A DNA stretch of 64,000 nucleotides from Bacteroidia bacterium (GCA_021287165.1 JAJTAY010000009.1:62001-126000); one strand, 5' to 3'. Shown: positions 24,281 to 33,073, counted from the stretch's first letter. A program made the numbers and translations. Notes: generated by a model not told the origin, from the sequence alone.

Positions 24281-25129
24281 TCAGGCGATAGCCCTCAAAC
24301 TCATGTCGAGGCTCCGGATATGATGCGTAAGCGCGCCAACCGAAATGAAATCGACCCCGGTGGCAGCGTATTCGGCAATCGTTTCTTCGGTGATTCCGCC
24401 CGAGGCTTCCGTTTCGTGTCGCCCACCAATCAGTTGAACTGCCTTCTTCAAATCGGCCGGACTAAAGTTATCCAGCATAATCCGTTTGATGCCACCACAT
24501 CGAAGCACCGCATTCAATTCATCGAAATTACGGACCTCAACCTCAATATCAAGTTGCTTGTCCTGCGCTGCTAAGTACGCTTTCACCGACCTGATGGCTT
24601 TTTCAATTCCACCGGCAAAATCCACGTGATTGTTTTTGATCATCACCATATCAAACAAACCGAACCGGTGATTTTGGCCGCCACCTATAGCAACGGCCAT
24701 TTTTTCAAAAATGCGGTTGTTGGGTGTGGTTTTGCGGGTGTCGAGCAATATTGCACCGGTGCCTTCGATAAGACTTACGTAATGTCGCGTGCGGGTAGCT
24801 ACACCGCTCATGCGTTGCATAAAATTGAGCACCAGCCGCTCTGCCGACAAAATTGAACGCGAGCATCCTGAAATCACGAAAGCCTTGTCGCCCGGCTGGA
24901 CGACATCACCATCTTTAAGCATGGGCTTAAAATCCAGTGAGGGATCAACTTTGGCGAAAACCCTTCGGGCAATATCCAACCCTGCAAGCACACCGGGTTC
25001 TTTGACTAGCAGCACAGCTTTGCCCTGCGCATCAACAGGTATGGTTGCACGACTGGTGTGATCGCCATCACCGAAATCTTCAGCAATGGCAAGTTCGATT
25101 AGGTGGTCGATATGTTGTTCAGAAATCAT
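24281..25129 (-). CDS. nadC: Nicotinate-nucleotide pyrophosphorylase (carboxylating)
   Basis: Quinolinate phosphoribosyltransferase: quinolinate plus PRPP gives nicotinate mononucleotide, CO2 and PPi in de novo NAD synthesis. The 282-residue length is normal. Motifs include EDFGDGDHTS at the N-terminus, RMSGVATRTRHYV, the phosphate/substrate site LLDTRKTTPNNR, GGGQNHRFGLFD, and SGGITEETIAEYAATGVDFIS. It overlaps the DUF4783 gene by 4 bases (ATGA), so translation is probably coupled. The aspartate oxidase gene nadB is in the same window near base 63151. Confidence 0.96.
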   Translation of the reverse strand: MISEQHIDHLIELAIAEDFGDGDHTSRATIPVDAQGKAVLLVKEPGVLAGLDIARRVFAKVDPSLDFKPMLKDGDVVQPGDKAFVISGCSRSILSAERLVLNFMQRMSGVATRTRHYVSLIEGTGAILLDTRKTTPNNRIFEKMAVAIGGGQNHRFGLFDMVMIKNNHVDFAGGIEKAIRSVKAYLAAQDKQLDIEVEVRNFDELNAVLRCGGIKRIMLDNFSPADLKKAVQLIGGRHETEASGGITEETIAEYAATGVDFISVGALTHHIRSLDMSLRAIA

Positions 25130-25533
25130 TTGCGCTGTATGCTGAACGAAAATATTTTGTGTCCCTCGGGCCTTTTTTCCGCCTGAATATAGAGACGGTA
25201 TTCGGTTTCTCCGCTGGTGTATGTGCCTATGAAATAGTCGTTTCTGGGATTGAGAGCGCCCTGCTGGTCAATGGAAATTGCCGTGGGAGGATGCTGACGG
25301 AAAAATGTGGAAAGTACCGTTTGCAGTTGATTCTGGTTAAACGCGCCGCGTTGTGTAGGCAGTTCAACATCCACCATGGGCGACATAAAATTTAGCAACT
25401 TTTTGGCATCGCTCTGCAGCATGTGGGCCACCCAGGCCTGCTGGTCACCAGCTTTGGCAGGTTGTTGCGCCAACAAAGCAGAGTAAAGCGGAAATATAAC
25501 AACGATCAGGCTTAAGCGGCAAAAACGCAACAT
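25126..25533 (-). CDS. DUF4783 family exported protein
   Basis: A 135-residue protein with signal peptide ending SALLAQ and a small alpha/beta body resembling the DUF4783 family of Bacteroidota (AWVAHMLQSDAKKLLNFMSP, VLSTFFRQHPP, YRLYIQAEKR). The fold suggests an NTF2-like ligand or scaffold domain, but no function is known. It is the first gene of the operon leading into nadC, with overlapping stop and start. Confidence 0.82.
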   Translation of the reverse strand: MLRFCRLSLIVVIFPLYSALLAQQPAKAGDQQAWVAHMLQSDAKKLLNFMSPMVDVELPTQRGAFNQNQLQTVLSTFFRQHPPTAISIDQQGALNPRNDYFIGTYTSGETEYRLYIQAEKRPEGHKIFSFSIQRK

Positions 25534-25670
25534 GCACTAAGGTTTTCAGCGTGTAAATTTAACATCATTTGCACGGACAGGATACCCATATGAAAGCAAA
25601 ATTCGTACCCTTTTTTACCATCTTGTGCACGTGAGCAGCAACACAGGATGATTATTACCCGCAAATTGAA

Positions 25671-25678
25671 TACTTTTG
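25671..25678 (+). promoter_or_regulatory. -7 box upstream of the coiled-coil lipoprotein gene
   Basis: TACTTTTG matches TAnnTTTG, 22 bases before ATG 25701. No -33 partner is clear. Confidence 0.45.
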
Positions 25679-25700
25679 GTGTTGCAATCACGATAAAGAT

Positions 25701-26441
25701 ATGATTATTAACTCGCTTAAGATCAAGCATCTCATAAGTATATTTACATTTGCTCTGCTTATTTTTCTGCTTTCGTGCGAGCCCCCGAAGCAGGAATCGG
25801 AAACCGAACGCTTTGAAAGGGAGCTGAAGAGTTTCAACAACCAGATGGACAATCTGGGGCAGCAAATGGAATTGCTCGAAGCCATGCAATCGGAGCTTGA
25901 TGCACTCGAAAAACAGCGGGCCACGGGCGATATCAGCGATGAGGAATTCAGGCGCAAAACCAGTATGGTAAAAGACACTTACGGCCGGGCGCTGGCCAAA
26001 CGCGAGCCACAGCGCAACTTCACTGGATTGCCTGCCTGGGCGGTCGAGCTGGGTTTGAGCATTCCAAACGGCATGCAACTCGATCAGGCATTTTCGAAGG
26101 TTACTTCTGCCAACAACCCCGATGAAGGCTTCAATTCGGTTTTGTTGGTATTCAACGGCGATTACCAAACCGCCATGCGTGAGGCCGAACGTATTGCGCG
26201 TCAGGCCCGTGTGCCACTGAGCAAGGATTTCGAAGAAGCACGCGAAATTGCCGAGAAATACAGCAGCAGCCCCCTCAAAGGCATTGCTTACATGAATTTT
26301 GAACCTTTTAAAAAAGACGCCCCGGTGAATATCTCCATCACAGTTGACGAAACCGGCGTGCTTACTATAAGTGCCGTTGATGTTCAGCAAATGAACCGCC
26401 AGCTCGAGCGCAGCCGGAGCCTCAACACCCAGCAGCCATGA
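25701..26441 (+). CDS. Predicted coiled-coil lipoprotein of unknown function
   Basis: A 246-residue protein with a signal sequence and lipobox FLLSC (Cys26). A charged heptad-like helix (about residues 30-75, rich in E, Q, L) suggests a coiled coil, followed by GDISDEEFRRKTSMVKD. The C-terminal half is alpha/beta (FNSVLLVFNGDYQTAMREAE; INISITVDETGVLTIS-like strands). I recognise no family. Its stop overlaps the SDR start by 4 bases, and the chain continues into the RseC-like gene and toward rnf, suggesting an envelope role linked to that cluster (inference). Confidence 0.82.
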   Translation: MIINSLKIKHLISIFTFALLIFLLSCEPPKQESETERFERELKSFNNQMDNLGQQMELLEAMQSELDALEKQRATGDISDEEFRRKTSMVKDTYGRALAKREPQRNFTGLPAWAVELGLSIPNGMQLDQAFSKVTSANNPDEGFNSVLLVFNGDYQTAMREAERIARQARVPLSKDFEEAREIAEKYSSSPLKGIAYMNFEPFKKDAPVNISITVDETGVLTISAVDVQQMNRQLERSRSLNTQQP

Positions 26442-27127
26442 ATATCGTTGTAACAGGTGCCAGCAGAGGTATTGGTTATGGCCTTGTTGAAGAGTTTATT
26501 AAATCAGGACACAATGTAATTGCCGTATCGAGGAATACTACTCCATTAACGGCGCTTGCCAAAAAAACCAGCAATGGAAAATTAATTGTTTCAGGTATTG
26601 ATCTGGAACACCCAAAGGCACCGGACGAGATCGCGCAATCGGTAGGTGAGAACTTCAATCAGCTTGACATTTTGATAAATAACGCAGGTTTATTGATCAA
26701 TAAGCCTTTTCAATCCTTGGAGTCGGACGATTTCGACAGGATGTTCAACGTCAATGTAAAGGCCCCTTTCAACATCGTTCGCACCCTTGCCCATTGTTTT
26801 GCTCCCGGCGCCCACATCGTCAACATTGGCAGTATGGGAGGCTATCAGGGCAGCGCGAAATTTCCGGGTCTTTCGCTCTATAGCGCCAGCAAAGGCGCGC
26901 TCGCCATACTTACGGAATGTTTGGCCGAAGAGATGAAGCCCGTGGGCGTAAAGGTTAACTGTCTCGCACTTGGTGCAGCGCAGACCGAAATGCTCGGCGA
27001 AGCTTTCCCGGGCTACAAGGCCCCCGTAACTGCCGGCGAAATGGCATCCTACATCGCCTGGTTCGCCCTCAATGGACACAACTTTTTCAATGGTAAAATT
27101 CTTCCGGTATCAGTCACAACCCCATGA
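26438..27127 (+). CDS. Short-chain dehydrogenase/reductase
   Basis: A 229-residue NAD(P)-dependent oxidoreductase with a single Rossmann domain. Cofactor motif TGASRGIG (6-13), structural NNAG, Ser in INIGSMGG and the catalytic YSASK are all present. The substrate cannot be told from sequence. It overlaps the lipoprotein gene upstream and the RseC-like gene downstream, each by 4 bases, so the three are translationally coupled. Confidence 0.92.
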   Translation: MNIVVTGASRGIGYGLVEEFIKSGHNVIAVSRNTTPLTALAKKTSNGKLIVSGIDLEHPKAPDEIAQSVGENFNQLDILINNAGLLINKPFQSLESDDFDRMFNVNVKAPFNIVRTLAHCFAPGAHIVNIGSMGGYQGSAKFPGLSLYSASKGALAILTECLAEEMKPVGVKVNCLALGAAQTEMLGEAFPGYKAPVTAGEMASYIAWFALNGHNFFNGKILPVSVTTP

Positions 27128-27543
27128 CAAAAAAAGCCGAAAACATAGAACATCCGGGCATTGTAACCCGGGTACACGATAAATATGTAGAAGTTATGGT
27201 ACTGTCGCAGTCGGCCTGCAGCGCTTGCCACGCCAAAGGAGCCTGTTCCATGGCCGATATGGAGGAAAAACAGGTGAAGGCATTCAAGACTCCCGGCAGC
27301 AGCTATACTGAAGGGCAACACGTAACAGTTTACATGCAAAAAAACCTTGGCAATCTCGCCGTATTCTATGGCTACATTTTGCCCTTTCTTTTAGTTATTT
27401 TTATTCTTTTCGGACTTGTTGGTTTCGGATTCACGGAGGGTCAGGCCGGGCTTGCAGCATTGGCGGTGCTTGTCCCCTACTACCTCATACTGTATTTGAG
27501 CAGAAATAAGTTAAACAAGACTTTTGTGTTTTACGCCAGATAG
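27124..27543 (+). CDS. RseC/MucC-like protein (SoxR-reducing system family)
   Basis: A 139-residue inner-membrane protein with a cytosolic N-terminal domain carrying a cysteine cluster, CSACHAKGAC (residues about 33-42), then two TM helices (YGYILPFLLVIFILFGLVG and GLAALAVLVPYYLILYL). RseC is associated with Rsx/Rnf complexes, and in this genome it sits 350 bases upstream of rnfB on the same strand. In E. coli RseC and RsxABCDGE keep SoxR reduced. A link with Rnf is supported here by position only. Confidence 0.88.
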   Translation: MTKKAENIEHPGIVTRVHDKYVEVMVLSQSACSACHAKGACSMADMEEKQVKAFKTPGSSYTEGQHVTVYMQKNLGNLAVFYGYILPFLLVIFILFGLVGFGFTEGQAGLAALAVLVPYYLILYLSRNKLNKTFVFYAR

Positions 27544-27739
27544 GCAAACTAACTACCAAGCTTCAAAAGGCTCAAAAAATCTTCATTTCAAGCCCTTTTC
27601 TGAAGATAAAAACATGTTTATATTTAAATATGTTCTAAATAGCTGATTTTCTGTCAATTTAGAACTTTTCTAAACTATTTTGCAGGCCACTGAAAATCAA
27701 ATCGTTTCGAGTCAAATATAAAAACAATATGCAAGAGTT

Positions 27740-27755
27740 AAATCATTAATGATTT
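27740..27755. repeat. Perfect 16-bp palindrome upstream of rnfB
   Basis: AAATCATTAATGATTT is identical to its own complement. It lies about 50 bases before the proposed -33 element of the rnf promoter, a position suited to an activator or repressor site. The half-site is FNR/CRP-like only in part (the ATGATTTGATTATCAT region partly resembles TTGAT-N4-ATCAA). The regulator is unknown. Confidence 0.55.
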
Positions 27756-27801
27756 GATTATCATAAGCTTGCAAAGCCTATCGTTGCCCTAACGCTTTTT
27801 C

Positions 27802-27830
27802 TTTCTTTACCTTCAAACTTTCTATTTTTG
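27802..27830 (+). promoter_or_regulatory. Probable promoter of the rnf operon
   Basis: TTTC (27802-27805) is followed after 17 bases by TATTTTTG (27823-27830), an exact TAnnTTTG -7 box. The GTG start proposed for rnfB is 62 bases downstream. Confidence 0.55.
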
Positions 27831-27891
27831 CTTTGCTGTTTGCGCGTGAACAGTAAACAGCGACGGATTGTGTAACCAAACATCCAGAGCC

Positions 27892-28851
27892 GTGAATGAG
27901 ATTATTATCAATGCACTGTTATTACTTGGCCTTCTGGGCGGAGTGATGGCAGTGATCCTGTTTTTTGTGGCGCAGAAATTCAAGGTGATCGAAGATCCCC
28001 GCATCGATCAGGTGGATGAAGCGCTGCCCAAGGCCAATTGTGGTGGCTGTGGCTATCCCGGCTGCCGCAACTTTGCGGAGGTATGTGTAAAATCGGCCAG
28101 CGAGCGACAGAGTCTCGAAGGATTAAACTGCCCTGTGGGTGGCAATGCCGTGATGAAGCAGGTGGCCGCCATCCTTGAGCTTGAGGTGGCCGATGTGGAA
28201 CCCCAGATTGCGGTGGTTCGTTGCAACGGCACCCACAACAATCATCCTTCGCGCGTGAGCTACGAAGGCGCCAGCTCGTGCGCCTTTGCCCACAACCTCT
28301 TTGGAGGCGAAGGAGGGTGCCAGTATAGCTGTCTTGGTTTGGGCGACTGCGTGGTATCCTGCGATTTCGATGCCATACATATGGATGCTGCCACCGGATT
28401 GCCCGTTGTAAACGACAAATGCGTTGCCTGTGGTGCCTGCGTGAAAGCCTGTCCGCGCAACATCATTGAGCTAAGACCCAAAGGCAAGAAAGACCGCCGC
28501 ATTTTTGTAAGCTGTGTCAACAAGGACAAGGGAGGCATTGCAAAAAAGAACTGCGAGGTGGCCTGCATAGGTTGTTCGAAATGTTTCCAGGTATGTCCCT
28601 ACGATGCCATTACCATGGCAGACAATCTGGCGTATATTGACGCTGAAAAATGCAAGCTGTGCCGCAAATGTGTGGAAGTATGCCCCACCAACTCCATACA
28701 TGAAATTAATTTCCCGGCTCGTAAACTCAAGGTTGAAACCGGAGACGGCGCCGTTGCAGCAGAAGCGGCTGCAGCACGCAAGGCCGAGAAAGTTGTAAAG
28801 GAAAAACCAGCTTCAACCGAGCCCGAAAAACCGTCCGAACCAACCGCATAA
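27892..28851 (+). CDS. rnfB: Rnf complex subunit B (polyferredoxin)
   Basis: The electron-input iron-sulfur subunit of the Rnf complex, which couples ferredoxin oxidation to NAD+ reduction and ion transport. One N-terminal TM helix (LLLLGLLGGVMAVILFFVA) is followed by the 4Fe-4S motif CGGCGYPGC...C, a cysteine-rich CQYSCLGLGDCVVSC, and three ferredoxin-like motifs CVACGACVKACP, CIGCSKCFQVCP and CKLCRKCVEVCP. An Ala/Glu/Lys/Pro-rich tail ends the 319-residue protein. I use GTG 27892 because VNEIIIN leads directly into the TM helix; a TTG eight codons earlier is possible. It is the first of six contiguous rnf genes. Confidence 0.94.
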   Translation: MNEIIINALLLLGLLGGVMAVILFFVAQKFKVIEDPRIDQVDEALPKANCGGCGYPGCRNFAEVCVKSASERQSLEGLNCPVGGNAVMKQVAAILELEVADVEPQIAVVRCNGTHNNHPSRVSYEGASSCAFAHNLFGGEGGCQYSCLGLGDCVVSCDFDAIHMDAATGLPVVNDKCVACGACVKACPRNIIELRPKGKKDRRIFVSCVNKDKGGIAKKNCEVACIGCSKCFQVCPYDAITMADNLAYIDAEKCKLCRKCVEVCPTNSIHEINFPARKLKVETGDGAVAAEAAAARKAEKVVKEKPASTEPEKPSEPTA

Positions 28852-28865
28852 GACAATTGAATCCT

Positions 28866-30200
28866 ATGAAACTGAAGACATTTGCACTGGGCGGCGTTCA
28901 TCCCGAGGAGCATAAGCTCTCGGCCAATGCTCCCATCACCTTACTTCCGCTGCCCGCTCAGCTGATTGTTCCGCTTGGGCAAAACCTGGGCGCACCGCCC
29001 AAGCCGTTGGTAAAAAAAGGCGATGAAGTGAAAACCGGGCAACTTATAGCGCGTGGTGAAGCCTTTATTTCGGCAAACCTGCATTCTCCAGCAACCGGTA
29101 AGGTGCTTAAGGTGGACGATGCCCCCGATGCCTCGGGCTATCGTAGGCCTGCTGTTTTTATCGACGTAAGTGGCGAGGACGAATGGGCTGAAGGCATTAA
29201 CAATACAGATGAGTTGATTACCCGCCTCGACTTCAGCCGTGAAGAAATTATCAATAAGGTTAAAGAAGCAGGCATCGTTGGTCTTGGCGGGGCTACCTTT
29301 CCAACCCACGTGAAGCTGATGCTTCCGCCCGGAAAGAAGGCCGATTATCTGCTCATCAATGGAGTGGAGTGCGAGCCATACCTTACCTCCGACCACCGGA
29401 TGATGCTCGAGAAAGCCCAGGAAATCATGCAAGGTATTCGCCTCATGATGATTGCACTCGATGTGAAGAAAGCTATTATTGGCGTCGAAAACAATAAACC
29501 CGACGCCATCGCCCATCTTGCCGCTATGGCACTTTCGCACCCGGGCATCAGCGTGCAGGCTTTGTATGTGAAATACCCTCAGGGCGGTGAAAAACAGCTG
29601 ATTAAAGCGCTGGTAAATCGCGAAGTTCCTTCTGGCAAGCTGCCTATCGAAGTTGGCTGTGTAGTTTCAAATGTGGGCACTGCATTTGCGGTTTATGAAG
29701 CAGTAACAAAAAATAAGCCCCTCATCGAAAGGGTGGTAACCATTACCGGCCTCGAGCTTGCCAGACCTTCCAACTTCATGGTTCGCATAGGCACCCCCAT
29801 TGCAAAACTCATCGAAGCTGCAGGTGGACTTCCCGAAGGAACCGGAAAGATTATCAACGGTGGCCCGATGATGGGCAAAGCCATGACCAACCCGGAAGTG
29901 CCAATTATCAAGGGTTCGTCGGGAATATTGATCATGCCCGGAAAACTCAGTAGCCGCAAACACCCACAGCCCTGCATTCGCTGCAGTAAATGCACCACCG
30001 TTTGCCCAATGGGTCTCGAGCCTTTTCTGCTGGCAAAGCTATCGAAGCTCGAACGCTACGAGGACACTGAAAAAGAGCAGATTATGGATTGTATAGAATG
30101 TGGTTCGTGCCAGTACACCTGCCCTTCGAGCCTGCCACTGCTCGATTACCTGCGACTGGGCAAGTTCCGCACCGGCCAAATGATAAGAAACCGAAAATAA
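28866..30200 (+). CDS. rnfC: Rnf complex subunit C
   Basis: The membrane-associated NADH/flavin and Fe-S subunit of Rnf, 444 residues from ATG 28866 (a TTG three codons earlier is less likely). The N-terminus FALGGVHPEEHKLSA is typical. The NADH/FMN-binding region contains EAGIVGLGGATFPTHVK and LLINGVECEPYLTSDH. Near the C-terminus two 4Fe-4S motifs are visible: CIRCSKCTTVCPMG and CIECGSCQYTCP. It lies 14 bases after rnfB. Confidence 0.96.
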   Translation: MKLKTFALGGVHPEEHKLSANAPITLLPLPAQLIVPLGQNLGAPPKPLVKKGDEVKTGQLIARGEAFISANLHSPATGKVLKVDDAPDASGYRRPAVFIDVSGEDEWAEGINNTDELITRLDFSREEIINKVKEAGIVGLGGATFPTHVKLMLPPGKKADYLLINGVECEPYLTSDHRMMLEKAQEIMQGIRLMMIALDVKKAIIGVENNKPDAIAHLAAMALSHPGISVQALYVKYPQGGEKQLIKALVNREVPSGKLPIEVGCVVSNVGTAFAVYEAVTKNKPLIERVVTITGLELARPSNFMVRIGTPIAKLIEAAGGLPEGTGKIINGGPMMGKAMTNPEVPIIKGSSGILIMPGKLSSRKHPQPCIRCSKCTTVCPMGLEPFLLAKLSKLERYEDTEKEQIMDCIECGSCQYTCPSSLPLLDYLRLGKFRTGQMIRNRK

Positions 30201-30208
30201 GAAAGCGC

Positions 30209-31210
30209 ATGAGCAAATTGATCATTTCAGGCTCACCCCATGTGCATGGCGACGAAAGCGTCAGCAAGATCATGTACACTGTGGTGCTTGCCCTCGTGCC
30301 GGCTATGCTGGTATCAGTATATTTCTTCGGATTCGACGCCATCAGGGTGCTGACCATATCGGTGGCAGCCTGTGTATTTTTCGAATGGGCCATACAGAAA
30401 TACCTGATTAAAGGGCCGCTTACGATTGGAGACGGTTCGGCAGTGGTTGCCGGTGTTTTGCTGGCGTTCAACGTGCCAGCCAACCTGCCCTGGTGGATTC
30501 TGGTCATAGGCGCATTGGTTACCATTGGTGTTGGCAAGATGTCGTTTGGTGGCCTTGGCCGCAATCCTTTCAACCCGGCGCTGGTAGGGCGTGTTTTCAT
30601 GCTGATCTCCTTTCCGGTGCAGATGACTTCGTGGCCAATACCAAAGCCTTTGTTTGCCGAACGACTCACTGATGCCATTACAGGCCCTACCGCGCTGGGC
30701 ATTCTTAAGGAAGGCATTGGCGCTGGAAAAACTATCGATCAGATCATGGCCGATCCCCACATGCCCGCTTATATCGACAGGCTCGTTGGCAATATGAACG
30801 GTTCGCTGGGCGAGATGTCGGCTATTGCCCTGATCCTTGGTGGAATTTTCATGATTATTCGCAAGGTAATCGACTGGCAGCTTCCGGTTGCTATTATTGC
30901 TACGGTATATGTCTTTGCAGGCATCTTCCATCTAATTGATCCACAACACTATATCGATCCTGCTTTTCATCTCTTCACCGGCGGACTCATGCTGGGGGCC
31001 ATATACATGGCCACCGACATGGTATCGTCGCCCATGAGCATGAAAGGTAAAATCATTTACGGAGTGGGCATTGGGCTGCTCACCATTATTATCAGGCTTT
31101 GGGGAGCCTATCCCGAGGGCATTTCGTTTGCCATTCTGATAATGAATGCATTCACGCCTCTGATCAATATGACGCTCAAACCCCGCCGTTTTGGCAAGGC
31201 CACAAGTTAA
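30209..31210 (+). CDS. rnfD: Rnf complex subunit D
   Basis: An integral membrane flavoprotein related to NqrB, 333 residues with about eight TM helices. The covalent FMN attachment site is most likely the Thr in DAITGPTALG, and RNPFNPALVGRVFM is a conserved NqrB/RnfD segment, as is the late YPEGISFAILIMNAFTPL. The start at 30209 (SKLIISGSPHVH) follows the rnfC stop by 8 bases; upstream in-frame ATGs lie inside rnfC. Confidence 0.95.
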   Translation: MSKLIISGSPHVHGDESVSKIMYTVVLALVPAMLVSVYFFGFDAIRVLTISVAACVFFEWAIQKYLIKGPLTIGDGSAVVAGVLLAFNVPANLPWWILVIGALVTIGVGKMSFGGLGRNPFNPALVGRVFMLISFPVQMTSWPIPKPLFAERLTDAITGPTALGILKEGIGAGKTIDQIMADPHMPAYIDRLVGNMNGSLGEMSAIALILGGIFMIIRKVIDWQLPVAIIATVYVFAGIFHLIDPQHYIDPAFHLFTGGLMLGAIYMATDMVSSPMSMKGKIIYGVGIGLLTIIIRLWGAYPEGISFAILIMNAFTPLINMTLKPRRFGKATS

Positions 31211-31231
31211 CCCACGGAAAAAAGCACTACA

Positions 31232-31816
31232 ATGGCAAAGAAACTAGAATCCACTTTTCCGAATATGGTGATAACGCTGCTGGCCGTGGCGTCGGTGGCA
31301 GCGCTTAGTCTGGGGGCTGTTTACAACATCACAAAAGCCCCAATTGAAGCGGCACAAAAGAAGAAACAGGAGGAAGCCATACGACAAGTTCTCCCTGCAT
31401 TTGACAGATTGGTGACCAGCAAAGCCATTTCAGCGCGCGGCACCGATTCTCTCAGTATGTTTTACGCCTATCAGGGAGATCAGCTCGTTGGGGTAGCTGT
31501 GAATACATACACCAACAAGGGCTTTAGCGGATTAGTCAGGCTGATGGTGGGTCTTTTGCCCGACGGCACTATCAATAATACGGCAGTACTTGAGCACAAG
31601 GAAACACCCGGTCTTGGCGACAAAATGCAACAGAGCAAATCACCCTGGAGCATACAGTTTAATGGCAAGAACCCTTCGACCAGCAACATTCATGTTAAAA
31701 AAGACGGCGGCGAGGTGGATGCCATAACTGCGGCTACCATAAGTTCGCGCGCCTTTGTTGATGCTGTGCTTCATGCACACGAAACCTACACCAAAAAACA
31801 AGGAGGACAAGAGTGA
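31232..31816 (+). CDS. rnfG: Rnf complex subunit G (FMN-binding)
   Basis: A 194-residue flavoprotein related to NqrC, with one N-terminal TM helix ([20 protein letters not shown]) and a periplasmic FMN_bind domain ([11 protein letters not shown]). FMN is attached through a phosphoester to a Thr, here most likely Thr169 in [10 protein letters not shown] (163-172). The usual sequence is S/T-G-A-T; the Gly is Ala in this protein. Its stop overlaps the rnfE start by one base. Attachment of flavin would need an ApbE-type transferase, not in this window. Confidence 0.95.
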   Translation: MAKKLESTFPNMVITLLAVASVAALSLGAVYNITKAPIEAAQKKKQEEAIRQVLPAFDRLVTSKAISARGTDSLSMFYAYQGDQLVGVAVNTYTNKGFSGLVRLMVGLLPDGTINNTAVLEHKETPGLGDKMQQSKSPWSIQFNGKNPSTSNIHVKKDGGEVDAITAATISSRAFVDAVLHAHETYTKKQGGQE

Positions 31817-32394
31817 TGAACAATTTGCAGAATTTTACCAAAGGTCTCATCAAGGAAAACCCGGTACTGGTTTTGCTGCTGGGTCTTTGTCCGACACTTG
31901 GCGTAACCACTTCAGCCATCAACGGGCTTGGTATGGGGTTGGCTACCACTTTTGTGCTTGTGATGTCGAACCTGGTTGTTTCGCTCATCAAAAACCTGAT
32001 TCCCGACAAAGTACGCATCCCATCATTTATAGTGATCATCGCCTCCTTTGTTACCATTGTCGAATTGCTGATGCAGGCATATTTGCCTGCACTTTTTGAG
32101 CAACTTGGCCTATTCATCCCGCTGATTGTGGTAAATTGCATCGTGCTGGGTCGCGCCGAAGCTTTTGCTTCCAAAAACAATACCCTATCTTCACTTCTTG
32201 ATGGCTTGGGAATGGGATTGGGGTTTGCCTTTGCACTTACCCTACTTGGCGCCGTTCGCGAGCTGCTTGGAAGTGGCGCCCTTTTCAGCATAAAACTCAT
32301 TCCCGGCGACCTTATGCTGGTGTTCGTGCTGGCCCCGGGCGCATTTATCGCGCTGGGTTACCTGATTGCCCTCAGCCGTAAGTTGAACAAATAA
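31816..32394 (+). CDS. rnfE: Rnf complex subunit E
   Basis: A 192-residue membrane subunit (NqrD-related) with six predicted TM helices, beginning [20 protein letters not shown], the family's signature with the conserved Cys in the first helix that takes part in an intramembrane Fe-S cluster in Rnf/Nqr. The ATG overlaps the rnfG stop (TGATG); an AGGAGG lies 9 bases upstream, which may be real or only the rnfG Gly codons. Confidence 0.95.
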   Translation: MNNLQNFTKGLIKENPVLVLLLGLCPTLGVTTSAINGLGMGLATTFVLVMSNLVVSLIKNLIPDKVRIPSFIVIIASFVTIVELLMQAYLPALFEQLGLFIPLIVVNCIVLGRAEAFASKNNTLSSLLDGLGMGLGFAFALTLLGAVRELLGSGALFSIKLIPGDLMLVFVLAPGAFIALGYLIALSRKLNK

Positions 32395-32405
32395 ATCGAG
32401 AAGCC

Positions 32406-32978
32406 ATGGAATATATCATCATTATCATATCGGCGATCTTTATAAACAATATTGTTCTGGCGCAATTCCTGGGCATTTGTCCATTTGTTGGTGTTTCGAA
32501 CAAATTGAGTACCGCTGCAGGTATGGGAGGTGCCGTACTGTTTGTAATGACCATTGCTACCATTGTCACCTGGCTCATTCAAACTTATCTGCTCGAAGCT
32601 TTGGGCATTCAGTTTTTACAGACCATCGTCTTCATTCTGGTTATTGCTTCGTTGGTGCAAATGGTTGAGATTATCCTAAAGAAAGTGAGCCCATCGCTTT
32701 ACTCGGCTTTGGGCGTGTTTTTGCCACTCATCACCACCAACTGCGCCATTTTGGGTGTGGCCATCCTCACCATACAGAAAAATTTCAACCTTCTTGAGGG
32801 CGTTACTTTCGCTGTTGGCAACGCTTTAGGTTTTTCACTAGCCCTGGTGGTATTTGCAGGCATACGCGAGCACCTCGACATTATGGAAGTGCCCGAAGGC
32901 ATGCGCGGTGTGCCGATTGCCCTGGTTGTTGCCGGCATTCTGGCTCTAGCCTTTATGGGATTCACCGGATTGGTGTAA
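32406..32978 (+). CDS. rnfA: Rnf complex subunit A
   Basis: A 190-residue membrane subunit (NqrE-related) with six TM helices. It starts YIIIIISAIFINNIVLAQFLGICPFVG in two overlapping conserved parts, and the second half has LPLITTNCAILGVA, giving the two intramembrane Cys residues expected to coordinate the [2Fe-2S] cluster with RnfE. It is the last gene of the B-C-D-G-E-A operon, followed by a strong terminator. Confidence 0.95.
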   Translation: MEYIIIIISAIFINNIVLAQFLGICPFVGVSNKLSTAAGMGGAVLFVMTIATIVTWLIQTYLLEALGIQFLQTIVFILVIASLVQMVEIILKKVSPSLYSALGVFLPLITTNCAILGVAILTIQKNFNLLEGVTFAVGNALGFSLALVVFAGIREHLDIMEVPEGMRGVPIALVVAGILALAFMGFTGLV

Positions 32979-33010
32979 AATCAGCGTAAAGATTTACAAA
33001 AGAATGTAAT

Positions 33011-33037
33011 AACCACCGGTACCTGCCGGTGGTTTTT
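33011..33037 (+). terminator. Rho-independent terminator of the rnf operon
   Basis: Stem AACCACCGG (33011-33019) pairs perfectly with CCGGTGGTT (33026-33034), followed by a T run. It lies 33 bases behind rnfA. Confidence 0.88.
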
Positions 33038-33073
33038 ATGGTATCAAATTAATGGCTTCATTTGGTTAAGAGC

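Larger units (their letters stand above)
27544..27891 (+). promoter_or_regulatory. AT-rich control region upstream of rnfB
   Basis: A 348-base non-coding stretch with no gene or tRNA that I can see. It contains a perfect 16-bp palindrome (27740-27755), an overlapping inverted repeat ATGAT-N6-ATCAT (27749-27764), and a Bacteroidota-type promoter (27802-27830). The layout suggests regulated transcription of the rnf operon independent of the upstream lipoprotein-SDR-RseC genes. Confidence 0.55.

Noticed and set aside
25512-26390. A 292-codon open frame antisense to the coiled-coil lipoprotein gene
   Set aside because: The sense frame has a lipobox, a heptad-like helix, and overlaps correctly with the SDR gene; the antisense product has no recognisable features and would overlap the DUF4783 start.
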